Source: Daldinia sp. FL1419 (taxonomy: Eukaryota > Ascomycota > Sordariomycetes > Xylariales > Hypoxylaceae). From it: DNA of 64,000 bases. This document shows positions 49,968 to 61,425 of this stretch, piece by piece. Position 1 is the stretch's first letter, and the number at the start of each line of letters is the position of its first letter. The translations under genes were made by a program, and so were the position numbers. A model generated the notes under the pieces. The model saw only the letters and a program-made list of their open reading frames with translations, did no database searches and was not told where the DNA came from. The DNA lies in NCBI GenBank assembly GCA_025201765.1, contig MU623459.1:1-64000 (forward strand), in the 5' to 3' direction.

Positions 49968-52900
49968 TTAACCCTCCAATAGTCGCTGCTTTAGGCCCTG
50001 GGCCGCAAGCTTACCAAAGTTCTCCAATGCACCGAGAGACATGATTTCTAGCACACTGATAGTTGTGCCGAACATCTGGGTCCAGAGACGTCGCAGTTCA
50101 ACAGCCATGAGAGAGTCGAGACCGACATCGACCAGGCTGACGGAGACGTCAACCTCTTCAATGGGTTTAAGCATGAATGAGTAGACACGCTTTCCGATCT
50201 CGAGGGCGAGGAATTCGGCGCTCTCGGGCTTGTCGAGCTCGCTGGGGTTGGCGGTGACGTTAGCCATGAATTCGCGGAAACCGTCGCCTTCACCGGAGCC
50301 ACTGTCGTCGGTCTCCTCCTTAGGAATGTTGTGGTAGAGACCCATGCGGCGGTCCTTCTTCCAGGCGACGTGGTTGCTAGCGTCTTCCAGGTGAGTATCA
50401 GAGTGAAGACCCATGATGATGGGAGACGTGCCGCGGTGCAAGATGCCGAGGTGGATGTATTCGAGGACTTCGCGCTCAGTAAGGAACTGAAGACCGTTAG
50501 AGCGGAGGTTGCGGCGAGCCTTGTCGTTGCCAACGACAACACCAATATCGTCGATAGGGCTGACAGCGATGGCGGATGCAGCAAGACCCTGTCCGTTGCG
50601 GTACTGGCAGAAGGCTTCCAAGAAAGTGTTAGCAGCGTTGTAGTTGGCCTGACCAGGGACGTTGATAGTAGCGACGATGGAACTGGTGACAACGAAGAAG
50701 TCGAGCGAGGCATCCTTCAGAGCGTTGTGTAAGTTCCAGGCACCTTCGACCTTGGGCGAGAGACCCTCAGTCCATTCTTGGTGAGTCATTTCAGGGAAGA
50801 GAGCGTCGCGAAGAACCATAGCCAAGTGAATAACACCCTTGACAGGCTTAGGAGATTGCGCAACAGCAGATTTGACGAGTTCGGCGTTCTGGATAGGTCC
50901 GGCGACAGGAGTAAGGGTGCATCCCATGCTCTTGAGTTCGGCAATGAAGGCTTTGTCCTCGGCGGAACGACCTGCGGATCGGGAGATCGCGGTAATGTAG
51001 CGGGCGCCACGCTCAGCCATCCAAGAAGAGATGGCCTTACCAAGACCACCGAGACCACCAGTGATGATGTAAGAAGCCTCAGGGTCGAAGCTCAACTCAC
51101 CAGTGCCCTGTCGAATAGTTAGTTGTATGTTGCAGCCATGAGAATGTCTTGAACTTACCTTGCTGGACACCTCGGAAGAGATAGAGAAAGGTAGGTATCG
51201 GCCAACGTTGATAGTGCCGTTCTCAACCAAGAATTCACGGTCGGGGTTAAGAGACTGAGATAGATCCTCGTCAACAACCTTGTTGAAGACGTTGGCGACG
51301 TAGCTAGCTAGGTCGGACTCAGCCGGGTCGACTTCCAAAGTCGTGAGAGACAAGTCAAGTTCCGATCGGATGGATCGGAGAAGACCAATCGAGAGACCGA
51401 ACTTCGGGTTCTTGGTGTTCTTCTGGGAAGGAGGGAGGAGCCAGAGCAGCTTGCGGGAAGAGAGAGACTCGCACTTCTTGAGAAGGTTCTTAAAGACGGT
51501 CCAGTTCTCAGAGGAGATATTCTCGAAGAATGGCCTCTCCAGGTCAAGAGCGAAAATAACATTGTGCTCATTGGCGACGTCCTCGGATAGAGTCTTCTTG
51601 ACAACATCAATGCCGTACTTGGACAATCCGTCGGCCAGCTCGGAGGCTACCTTGCTGTCGGTGTTCTCGGTAACAAGCACGACAGGAGCGTTCTTCTCGC
51701 TTGAGATAGTCTTGGGCTGAGTGATAATGGTAGACCAGTATCGGTAAGGTAGGGGAGCGTCGTACACGACGTTGTCTGCGCCAGTGAACCCAGCGGCCTT
51801 GAGGTCTGCGTCCCAGCGTTCGTTGGAGACGAAAGGCTCCCATTCACGGCCATCGGCCGCGCCAGACCACCAGGACGAGAAAGTTCCGAAGATGAAGTTG
51901 GGCGAGCTTCCGATAGTAGCAGGCTCGGAGAGGAGGAGGCGACCATCCGGCTTCAGGACAGCGTTCAAGTTCTTCAAGGTCTCCTGTAGGAAAGGAGTGG
52001 CGTGGACTACATAGGGCGCCAAGATAAGGTCGTAGGAGTGAGCCTCGAGACCTTGGGCAACAGGGTCCTTGCTAACATCGAAGACCTTGTACTCTAGGTT
52101 GGGCGCGTTGCTGAAGCGCTCACGGGCCTGAGGGAAGAAGCCAGGCGAAACGTCGCTGTAAGTGTAAACCGAGAAGGGAGGTAGCTTACCCTCCTGAACG
52201 ACCTGGGATAGGATGGTTTCGGTGGTACCACCGGCACCGGCACCAATCTCGAGGATGCGAAGAGCGGGTCGGGAGTTCGACAAAGCGCTGACGTATCCGG
52301 CATAGTCGAAGTTGATGGCAGTGTAGACGTTGGATAGGATGTCGTTCTCCATCAGGAGTTGCGCGGCATCTACGGAGCCAGTGTATAGCCCTTCAATGTT
52401 CTCACGGATCTGGCCAATGGCAACGGCGTAAGCAGCCCTCGAGGGGATCTTGACGAGTTGGGCGTAGTCGTCAGCAATGAGGTTGGCCCTCTCGCTGCTA
52501 GACAGAGAAAGGAGGTTGGAGATGTCTCCAAGAACCGGCGACTTGCCGCTAGCAGCAGCCTCAGCCTTGAGAGCAATCCACTTTCCGTACTTCTCAAAGT
52601 GACTGTTGGTGGCAGTCTTACCCTTGATGCGCTCAGCCGAGTCCAAGATGGACAAGAGAGTGAACTCTTCCAGAAGGCGGGTAGCAGCCTCGTCAGAAGG
52701 AGGCTTGACGAGGGTAGCGGCCTCATCCTGGAAGTCGAAGTCAGGGCGCCACTCAAGGTAAGCACCATCAGTGTGGTGCTTGGGACCGGCATCCTCATCA
52801 GGGAGAAGAGTGAAGTGAAGACCACGGATACGGAGTAGAGCCTTGCCATCCGCTACACACTCGACATCCATAGCACCATCGGTTGTACCTTGGGCTACAG

Positions 52901-55900
52901 CGCGCATAGATGAGGAGGCACGGTAGACCTCTAGCTCCTCGATCTGGGTGGGCACCTTGAGCTCGGTGTAGTTACGAGGCAGACCCTTTGAGCCAGCAAT
53001 GATAGCAAGTTGCAAGCAAGCATCCATAGTAGTAGGGTGGAAGAGGAAGGGTCCCTTCATGATGTCCTCGGTGGTGTTGACAGATGCAGCAGCAGCGTCA
53101 GTGGTGGTAGCAGCCGACAGGTCGTTGAGGAGCTGGAACTTGGGGCCATAGTTGAATCCAACCTTGGCGAAGGTGTCGAACCACCTGGCAGCATCCGCTG
53201 ATCGAGGAAGCTCGGCCGGTTGCTCAGCTGCTGGCGCATCGTTGTCGATGGCCTTCACTTGACCCTCACAGTGAGTGATCCAAGTTGTTCCATTGTGAGA
53301 CGCGATGGTAAAGTCAAAGTAGTCGGATCCAGGGACGGGTCGGAGAGAAGTGTAGATTTCTTTGGGGGTCTCACCAAGAACCAAGGCAGTGGTGACTCGG
53401 GCATTCTTAATACCGTATCCCGTCTCAACTCCAGTGAATTGTCGGATAGCTTCGCCTGCGATGCTCACGTAACCAGCGAAAGGAACAACGGTGTCCTCAC
53501 GAACCTTGTGGTCACTGATCCATGGCACGTGGTCAGGGACAAGAATCAGTCGCCAAGAGGGGTTAAGAGTAGTGCTTTCAGCAACCTTGCGACCAAGGAG
53601 CTCGTGGTGACCGTATGGGCGGAGACGCCACTCCTTCGAGATTCTGGGTTCGTACCAGAATGTCTCCTTAAGAGACCAGGGGTATTTTGGAAGGCTGGTG
53701 ACGACCTGGCCAGTGGGGTATAGAGCAGCGAAGTCAACGGTAACATCCTGCTGGTAGAGCTGTCCAACAGCAGAGAGGAAGGAATGCGTAGAGTTCTTGC
53801 CTCGGAGCATGGTTGGGACATACTCGAACTTGGCATTGCGGCTGGCGCAGATCTCACGGATAGGTCCCTGAAGGGTGGAGTGAGGGCCAATTTCGAGGAA
53901 GAGAGGGTTCTTGACCTCCTCGGTGATGTTCTGGACGGCGGAGTTGAACAGGACAGGGGAAGTCAAGTTGTCAACCCAGTATTGAGGTCCGAATTCTTTG
54001 GCGTCGGTAATCTTCTTAGCTCGTAAACTGGAGAAGAGAGGAACATCGAGCGTTTCTCGCTCCTGAGCGAAGTTGGTGAACTCATCGTTCAAGCATGCCT
54101 TGTATGCATCCGACAGGGCTACCATATGGTGAGAGTGGTAGGCCATCTCCACCTTAAGGGCTCGTGCAAATGCATCAGGTAGGGCGCCCTTGATATTAGC
54201 CAAAGCAGTCTGTAACTGATCAACATCACCAGAGATGGTGGTGCTCGAAGGACTGTTTTCACAAGCAACAACGACTCGCTCAGGAAGGAACTTGCGAGTT
54301 TCTTCAGCACCCAAACCAATAGCAGCCATTCCACCGGGAGTAGTAGACTGCTTCGAAACGTGGCCACGGTACCAAGCCGAAGTGACGGCCTCGCGTAGTG
54401 TGAGAGCCTCCGCAGCGTAGGCAGCGGCAATTTCACCACTAGAATGACCCACCACGGCCTGCGGGCGGACACCAAGGCGCCTCAGCGCATTAACAATACC
54501 AATCTGAACAACAGTGGATAGAGGTTGGGCCAGCTCTGCACGAGCCAACTGACTCTCGCCGGCCGGCTTGCTCAACTCCTCAATAGCCCTCCAGGTGGGC
54601 TTGCGGTCGCCTAAGCTCTGTAGGATATCATCCATGGCAATTACATCCTCCTTGAATCCGGGGTACGAGTTGATCAAGTCGTGACCCATCTGAGGCCATT
54701 GCGCACCCTGTCCACTGAATACCATAACGACAGTAGGCTTCTTGGTGGGCTTGTTACTAGGAGGTGCGAAACTAGCGTTAGCCGCGTCAGAAAGGACCGC
54801 AAATGATCTCCACTTGAAGTGCTCCCTGCGTCGAGCAAGGGTGTATCCAATATCAGGGAGACGATCGGAGTGGTTCGAAACAAATTGCTTGAGGTTCTCG
54901 ATCCCGGCCTTCAGGGAGTCCTGGGAGTTTGCCGAGACGACAGCAAGCTCAGCTCCGAAGCGGGACTTCGTGAAATCCTTCAGGTACTGCTCGGCAGATT
55001 CGACAATAACCTAATCGTCCGTGAGTATAAGTGGAGTTATTTTAGGAGGCTTAGACTTACGTGGGCATTGGTGCCACCGATACCAAATGAGTTCACACTG
55101 ATCCTGTGTGCTTTGCCCTTAGGCCAAGGCATAGGCTTAACAGGGATAGTGATCTTCTTCTCCTCGAATGGAACTAGAGAAATGTTAGCTTAAATTCCTA
55201 AGAAGGTAGCTGCGGGAAACCGTACTTCTGGGGTTGGGAACCTCGAATTTGATGTTGGGAGGGATAATCTTGTGCTCCAAGGCTAGAACAGCCTTCATCA
55301 AACTGGAGATACCGGCAGAAGCTTCGGAGTGGCCAAGGTTAGGCTTGACGGACCCAATGTAAATACCATTGGGTTGACCAAAGACATTTCCAACCGAGAT
55401 GGCCTCGACCGGGTCTCCCACTGGGGTACCGGTTCCGTGACACTATAAATACCTATGTTAGATAACTATCAAGCAGCAGCGATAGCAGATCCTTACCTCA
55501 ACCATGGCAGTCTCAGCAGGGTCCAGACCCGCATCGACATATGCCTTCCGCATCAAGGCTTCCTGTGCCACGACACTGGTGGCGAATAAACCAGTACTCT
55601 GACCATCTTGGTTGACACCAGTGTTCCGGATAACGGCCCTGATTGGGTTACCGTCTCGGATAGCATCAGACAATGGCTTGATGTAGATAGCGTTGACTGC
55701 TTCACCACGTCCATATCCATCAGCACGTGCGTCGAAGGTCTTGCAAGAACCCTCCGGAGACATGATTCCTTCCTGTGTCATGGAAGCGGTAGTGATGGGG
55801 GTCATGTTCAAGTTGGATCCAGATACGATTGCAGCATTACAGTCACGGTTCTGGACAGCTCGAACTGCATTGTGAAGCGCAATCATTGACGAGGAACACG

Positions 55901-56491
55901 CTGTCTTGATGACAAAGCTGTATAGTGTTGTTAGTAACTCTATTCACTTAGTATCACGGGTAAGGAGTCTACTCACGCAGGGCCACGAAGGTCATACTCG
56001 AAAGCAACCCGATTCGCCAGCATCGGGTCGAGATGACCTGTTAGAACGTATCCAGAAGGGTGTTGTTCTTCCCTAGATTGTAACTGTAACCAATCCTCTG
56101 AGAACGTTCCAACGAAGAAGCCCGTAAGGCTTCCCCGGTAGTCAGTTACACCCGCACTCTCCAAGCACTCACGAACGACGAGTAGGAGTAGACGTTGTTG
56201 CGGGTCGGCCTTTTCTAACTCGTTCCTGGTCATTGTGAATAAGCCGGCATCGAAGGCGGCTAGGTCGTCTTCCAGGAAGTAGGCATGTTGTTGGTAGATA
56301 GTGTTCGTCTTGCCCATATCGCTGTTGAATCCTTTAATGTTGTAACGGGAGATTGGTACCGGAGACCTTTGGTCCTTTCCGTTGTACAATACATCCCAAT
56401 AGTCTTCAGGCGTCTTGACGCCACCGGGAAGGCGCATGGCCATTCCACAGATAGCAATCGGCTCAATGTAGCGTCCGGTTGGTTGACTCAT
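49968..56491 (-). CDS. Iterative type I polyketide synthase, KS-AT-DH-CMeT-KR-ACP (no ER)
   Basis: Cytosolic multidomain enzyme building a polyketide from malonyl-CoA with SAM-dependent C-methylation. Exons (minus strand): 55977-56491, 55497-55917, 55226-55442, 55061-55173, 51159-55010, 49968-51107; 2085 residues. KS: Cys179 (TACSSS), His314 (CHGTGT), His350 (KPNLGHSE). AT: GQGAQ about 521, GHSSGE with Ser612, YHSHHM. DH: His923 in HKVREDTVVP and Asp1085 in HPTTMDACLQ. CMeT: LEIGAGAGG about 1342-1350. A structural, non-catalytic reductase-like region follows, then KR: GGLGGLG about 1723-1729 and the Tyr in GQANYNAAN. ACP: GLDSL with Ser2038. There is no enoyl reductase between CMeT and KR, and no thioesterase or reductase at the end. 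The DH motif has Glu where Gly is usual (HxxxGxxxxP). Such ER-less methylating synthases make polyene or pyrone products in known fungi; the product here is unknown. Confidence 0.95.
51108..51158 (-). other. 51 bp intron without stop codon in the PKS gene
   Basis: Donor GTAAGT, branch ACTAAC, acceptor ACAG: a normal fungal intron. Its length is a multiple of three and it has no in-frame stop, so unspliced mRNA would still give a full protein with 17 extra residues just before the KR domain. I treat it as an intron because removal joins SSK to GTGELSFDPEASY. Confidence 0.75.
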
Positions 56492-59105
56492 TTTGTCGGT
56501 TTAGAAGAGAATCTGATAAGTGGTATATTGGATAAGTTGAATGATGAAGACAAGTAATTCAAAAGTAAAGGCTGAAGTCTATTAGTCCGCTCGTCCGCTT
56601 GTGTAAGGAGGAGTTTGTCTAGAATGTGAATGAAGAGGATGGTTTGAAAAGAAAAACTCGGAGTACGATGAGGTTTCTAGACCCTTTTTATAACAAAAGC
56701 AACCCGAGACAATCTAACTAGATGCCTCTCTTTTGCGATATCGCATCCTCCTACGAGGCTGAAGATATTAGCACTTACATGGTCGATTACTCGATAGGCC
56801 CATACCTCGTGCAGATCGACAGGGGAAAGCGGCACGTTTTTTAGAACCGTGGGCGAACAGCGATAAGGTCTAGAATACCTGTAGGATCCCATCCTTTCTT
56901 CGAGTTCTCGTGGTTGGGCTAGGTATAGACGGTTGATGTCAGAATCGGCAACGAGATATCCCATTATCCCGAAGCTTAGTTGTAGCTCCAGGTACTTTTA
57001 CCTCTTTGTCTGATTGGTCGAACTCATAATTACATTCCCAAAAGAGTATAAATCAAGTCTTAGTTGAGTCCTTGCTACGTTGATAATATATGGGCCTGGA
57101 TCTTAGAAGTAAGTGGACACCCCGGAAAGATTATCTACAGCAAATGTTACAGCAAAAGTCCATATTTTCACGTTACTCTGAAGCTCCGAATCGATTATAG
57201 CTTATTAAGGAACCTCACCTCACTTATAATGGTGAAAATAGTAAGCTCGATGGTAACATCGGCTAGTCGGTTGCTGATTACACTTAACCAATCATACTAT
57301 ATCATACCAATCAATTCTTCCCTATTCTACCTACGCTATAATGAATAGATTGCCTACACTACCTAATACCTATCTAGGTACCTAGCTAAGTAGGTAGGTA
57401 GGTAAGCATCTCGTGTGCAGGTGTATGTGTATGTACATACTTACATGAATGCCAGTCACTCAGACATGTCGTTCTTGAGCTTATGTGATCCTTCTGGCTT
57501 ATAGAATACCTGGGTAGAGGTTACGTTTCACGCAAAAACTTCCGAAGAGGCTCGGCCGCCTATGCTACCATTCCTTTCACATGTTCGATCACCGAGCTAT
57601 GTGTAATCAATTTTCTTAGCCTCAAAACTAACCCTCTATTGGTGCTAGTAACAGCTTCGTAATCGACTAGTATAGCATGGAATAGTTATCAGCTCTGTCA
57701 GGATCGGACGGAACTGAATTCTAATTCTTCCGAATAGCGCCACCGACGTACATTGCATGATTACCTGATACATCAAGGTACCGACGCCTATTCCGTAGCT
57801 GCAGAAGAAAATCCGCCTATCGAACAGGAACAACCTCAGGCTTATCTTCCTAGTCGGTACCCAGTATAGAGTATACAGTTAATCCCTTGTTCCTGCGGTG
57901 GCTTCTCTCAAATGGAAAATCCCGCTAGCCGAGACCCGCCACTGAGACAGCGATCGTGGTATGTTTCGCAAATCTCTGTTTCGCAAAGTTTGTGCCTCAT
58001 CCTTCCCAAAGCTTATATTGGAATCCCTGTATCTTCGCCCTCCGGTTCCCTCCATGCCGATGTCACTCGGGCTCGGCGGCTGCGGCTCGCTGCCGGGGCT
58101 TGTTTTTCGAAAATCTAGGTATCAGCATATCGATGTATACGCCGTCATTGCTTGCTTTCTCCTGTCTTTAACTTTCAGCCTCTAGTTAATTTCCAGTCGT
58201 TGTGTTCGCTGTCCCCCTGATAACTTTGCCTATAGTCCTGGTGGTTTTTGCCATCAACTTTGGGAAACCTGACTCGCTTGGTCCTATATCCTATGCGACT
58301 CCTTCCCGTCTGCCCGTTTGCGGTAAAGGTGCGCCACGCCGGCCACCACGGCTCTTCAGAGCGCTAAAGTGGAATGAAAAGCTTGACACATTTACTAGCT
58401 GCGTGGTTAACCTGTCGAGATATCCGTAGTGCGCATTCAAAGGAGCATACCCTGGCTGCTATAGTGCTTATGCCCAGCTCTTTACGGCGTAAACCGGACT
58501 ACGGAGCGGGCCGGCGACATTAGAATGCTCTTACGATAGGTATATCATATTTGTTAGAGAAAAAAATGATTAAGTAGAAAACTGGCTAGATAATCCTCCA
58601 TATTATTTGGATCCTACACGACAAATCCATTCCCTATATGGGTTTAGAATTATGAGCCTTTGATTTCAATACGTGGATACTGGGGTAAAGGACATCATTA
58701 TTCGCGGGCTTTTGGGATCAGCCTCAATTACGTCTATACCTAACTTTAGGTGGGGGGGGACCATTTGAAGTCGAACCGGTTTGGATACAAGGAGACAAGG
58801 GTTGAATGCTACCCTGCATTGTCAGACAATAATCCTACGCTAAACACCTGCTTTATCATCAAGTTGCGGTCAGTAGCGTATAATCTACACCTTACCTAAT
58901 ATCGTAAGAGTTTATTCCTTCGACAGTTTCGCATAACTATGCCGTATTCGCATTATGGTTCCGTCAACAGACGGATGATAGACCGGAATGATGCCGTCTT
59001 CCCCTCTTCGAGTATTTTAAAAGCCCTAAACTATCAGAGAATCAGACCAAAAGAAATCAACAACTATACCGACAACCATACCTACCTCTTTATTCCTTTG
59101 CAAAG
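56492..59105. other. Intergenic between the PKS and reductase genes
   Basis: Divergent 2.6 kb spacer with no supported gene. It contains TACCTATCTAGGTACCTAGC and GTAGGTAGGTAGGTAAG runs at about 57,367-57,405, the PKS TATA-like element, and short openings with no family likeness. Confidence 0.55.
56683..56693 (-). promoter_or_regulatory. TATA-like box upstream of the PKS gene
   Basis: TTATAAAAAGG on the minus strand, about 190 bp before the PKS ATG, at a distance that fits a leader of 100-160 bases. Confidence 0.45.
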
Positions 59106-60197
59106 ATGACTCGTGTACTTTTGACCGGTGGATCTGGCTTCATCGCAGCTCACATTCTGGAGAGTCTGCTAGAGCATGGCTACTCCGTTGTGACTACTGT
59201 TCGTTCTGAACAGAAAGGTCAACAGATCCTCGACTCACACAAGCAATATGGCAAAGACAAACTCGACTTTGTCGTGGTTGAAGACATCGAGAAGCCTGGA
59301 GGTTTGTTACTCTTTCCCCGGATAAATCTCGTACACCAAAAGCAATAGTTATTAACATAGAACCGATTAGCTTTCGATTCTGCTGTAGTATCAGACCCAC
59401 CATTTGACGCAGCTGTCCACTGCGCCAGCCCCTACCATTTCAACGCCAAAACACGTGATGAGATCCATCAACTCATCAGCACGGCCATTAATGGCACAAC
59501 TGGTATCCTCAAGGCAATCAAGGCCCATGCTCCTACCGTGAAGCGTGTGGTTATCACCTCTTCATACGCGGCTATGGTCGACTATGGCAAGCCGTTAACC
59601 CACGTCTACAGTGAAGTAGACTGGAACCCTATTACCGAAGAACAGGCTTATTCAAGTGCCCCATTTGCCTACTTGGCAAGCAAGACCTTTTCCGAGAAGG
59701 CAGCCTGGGACTACGTGAGGGACGAGAAGCCTGGCTTCGAGCTCACCACTATCAACCCTCCCATGGTTTATGGTCCTGTTATCCACGCACTTCCTTCCCT
59801 AGATAAGATTAATACTAGCAATGCCCGCTTTGTTAGTCTCCTCAAAGGCAGCCCCTCAACTCCCTGTCCCCCCACAGTCAACTATCTTTTTGTCGATGTA
59901 CGAGACTTGGCTGTGGCCCACGTCCGAGCTTTGGAAAAGCCGGAGGCCGCTGGCCAGCGTTTCTTGGTGACTGCAGGAAACTACAGCAATGCCGAAGCGG
60001 CCCAGATCATTGCCGAAGAATACCCTGAATACAAGGACAGGATGCCAGTTGGCGAGGCGCTAAAGCCAGGCGAGAGACCCGCTACAGGGGTAAATGGATA
60101 TGATAACAGGAGGAGCATTGAGGTTCTTGGCATGAAGTACAGGACATTTAGGGAATCTGTTGTGGGTGTCGTGGAGAGCATCAAGGGGCTTCTGTAA
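59106..60197 (+). CDS. NAD(P)-dependent extended-SDR reductase (GRE2/dihydroflavonol reductase-like)
   Basis: Two exons, 59106-59301 and 59371-60197, with a 69 bp intron (GTTTGT donor, ATTAAC branch, TAG acceptor); 340 residues, normal for the family. The N-terminal nucleotide site is TGGSGFIAAH (from residue 7). The active site is Tyr166-Leu-Ala-Ser-Lys170, with Ser129/Ser130 in VVITSSYAAM. NPPMVYGP and VDVRDLAVAHVRALE are typical of the ketoreductase/dihydroflavonol 4-reductase branch. It would reduce a carbonyl on a small molecule. It is divergently placed next to the PKS and followed by a transporter, so a role in tailoring the polyketide is plausible but inferred from position only; a general detoxifying reductase is the alternative. 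A TATTTTAAA element lies about 95 bp upstream. Confidence 0.9.
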
Positions 60198-61425
60198 GAT
60201 ATTATTCTATAGCAAATAATTTTACATTACATTATAGTGAATGCATAGCCTAAAAATTCTAGAAACTTCACTATAACCTGTTTAGGATACCACCTGTTCT
60301 GTTTTCCTGCGTATTAGCTCGGAATAATCAAGGGTATGATAACAATTCGTGAAGATGCGTTAGTCCTATGAAAGTTTTTAACACCAATAATAGGTCCAAT
60401 GTCAGGGATAAACCATTAAAGGATTTGATATTAAACTGGATTTAGTTACGAAAGATCATTTAGGATCGATTTTATAGCAGGCTTTGCTGGGAAGCCGACG
60501 AATACTTGAATATAGACTAGGTCTAGGTACGCGTTCTGGTAGGGTTGAAGTGTGTAACTTACGTATATCATTTGTCATCTACGTGAACTTACATACAAAT
60601 CCCTGTAAGGATCACATGGGACACGGACCTTACGGCTGACTGCATCGTGGACCCCTACTAGCCTTACAACTAAACCCCGGCCAAGATTTAGGAGCCAGTT
60701 AATGGTACTTAGATGCTAATGTAGGTACCTGCTTACCTCTCCAGTGTATGTACATTCTTTCATTATAATGGGATATGGATATATTTATATAAATGATTAT
60801 AATGGACTTGGAAAATTGAGTAACTCACCCACAACTCAAATCAAATATATGAATAATTAAAGTATCTTAATAAGAATATTTAATCAATACTTTATCGTAC
60901 TCTACGTTACGTTAATTATTGTTCCATAGGTACCCAAATACCTAACTTTCAAGATATACATCCAGTTCAAGTGTCATGTCTTGACGCCTAGTCGTGGCAC
61001 AGCCGGGGACTCAGAAACGTGGGCATTGACCAACCATCCCACAACCCACACCCCCTAGAAATAGGATTCGAACCCTCTAGATCGCTAATAAAAAGGTACG
61101 ATAAAAGACGAGATTAATTCAACCGAGGCCTGCAGAATGTGGATAAACATTTCTGCTCTATTTCCTTTCTTAGTTATTACTTATTTAAACCTCCTTCCTT
61201 CGTGTCCATTAGTGTGGGTATTTCATCTTGTAGTATCGTAAACTATGCCAAACGTCCAGCAATCAAAGTCATACCATGCCGCCCAATATGCATAGCCTTC
61301 TAGCGTACTCTAAGCCTAATTATGATCTAGCTGATTAATATGTAAACATGATAATAAATAAATCAAACTCTTTCAACTCGCCCCATTTCCTCAAAATATC
61401 TGCACGTGTAGACCTAGACTTGAGC
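60198..61425. other. Intergenic
   Basis: AT-leaning sequence; no gene seen. GTAGGTACCTGCTTACC-type runs occur near 60,722 and 60,928. Confidence 0.55.

Noticed and set aside
61060..61095. GGATTCGAACC, resembling the complement of a tRNA T-loop
   Set aside because: The T-stem does not pair, and no D-arm, anticodon arm or acceptor stem can be formed around it on either strand.
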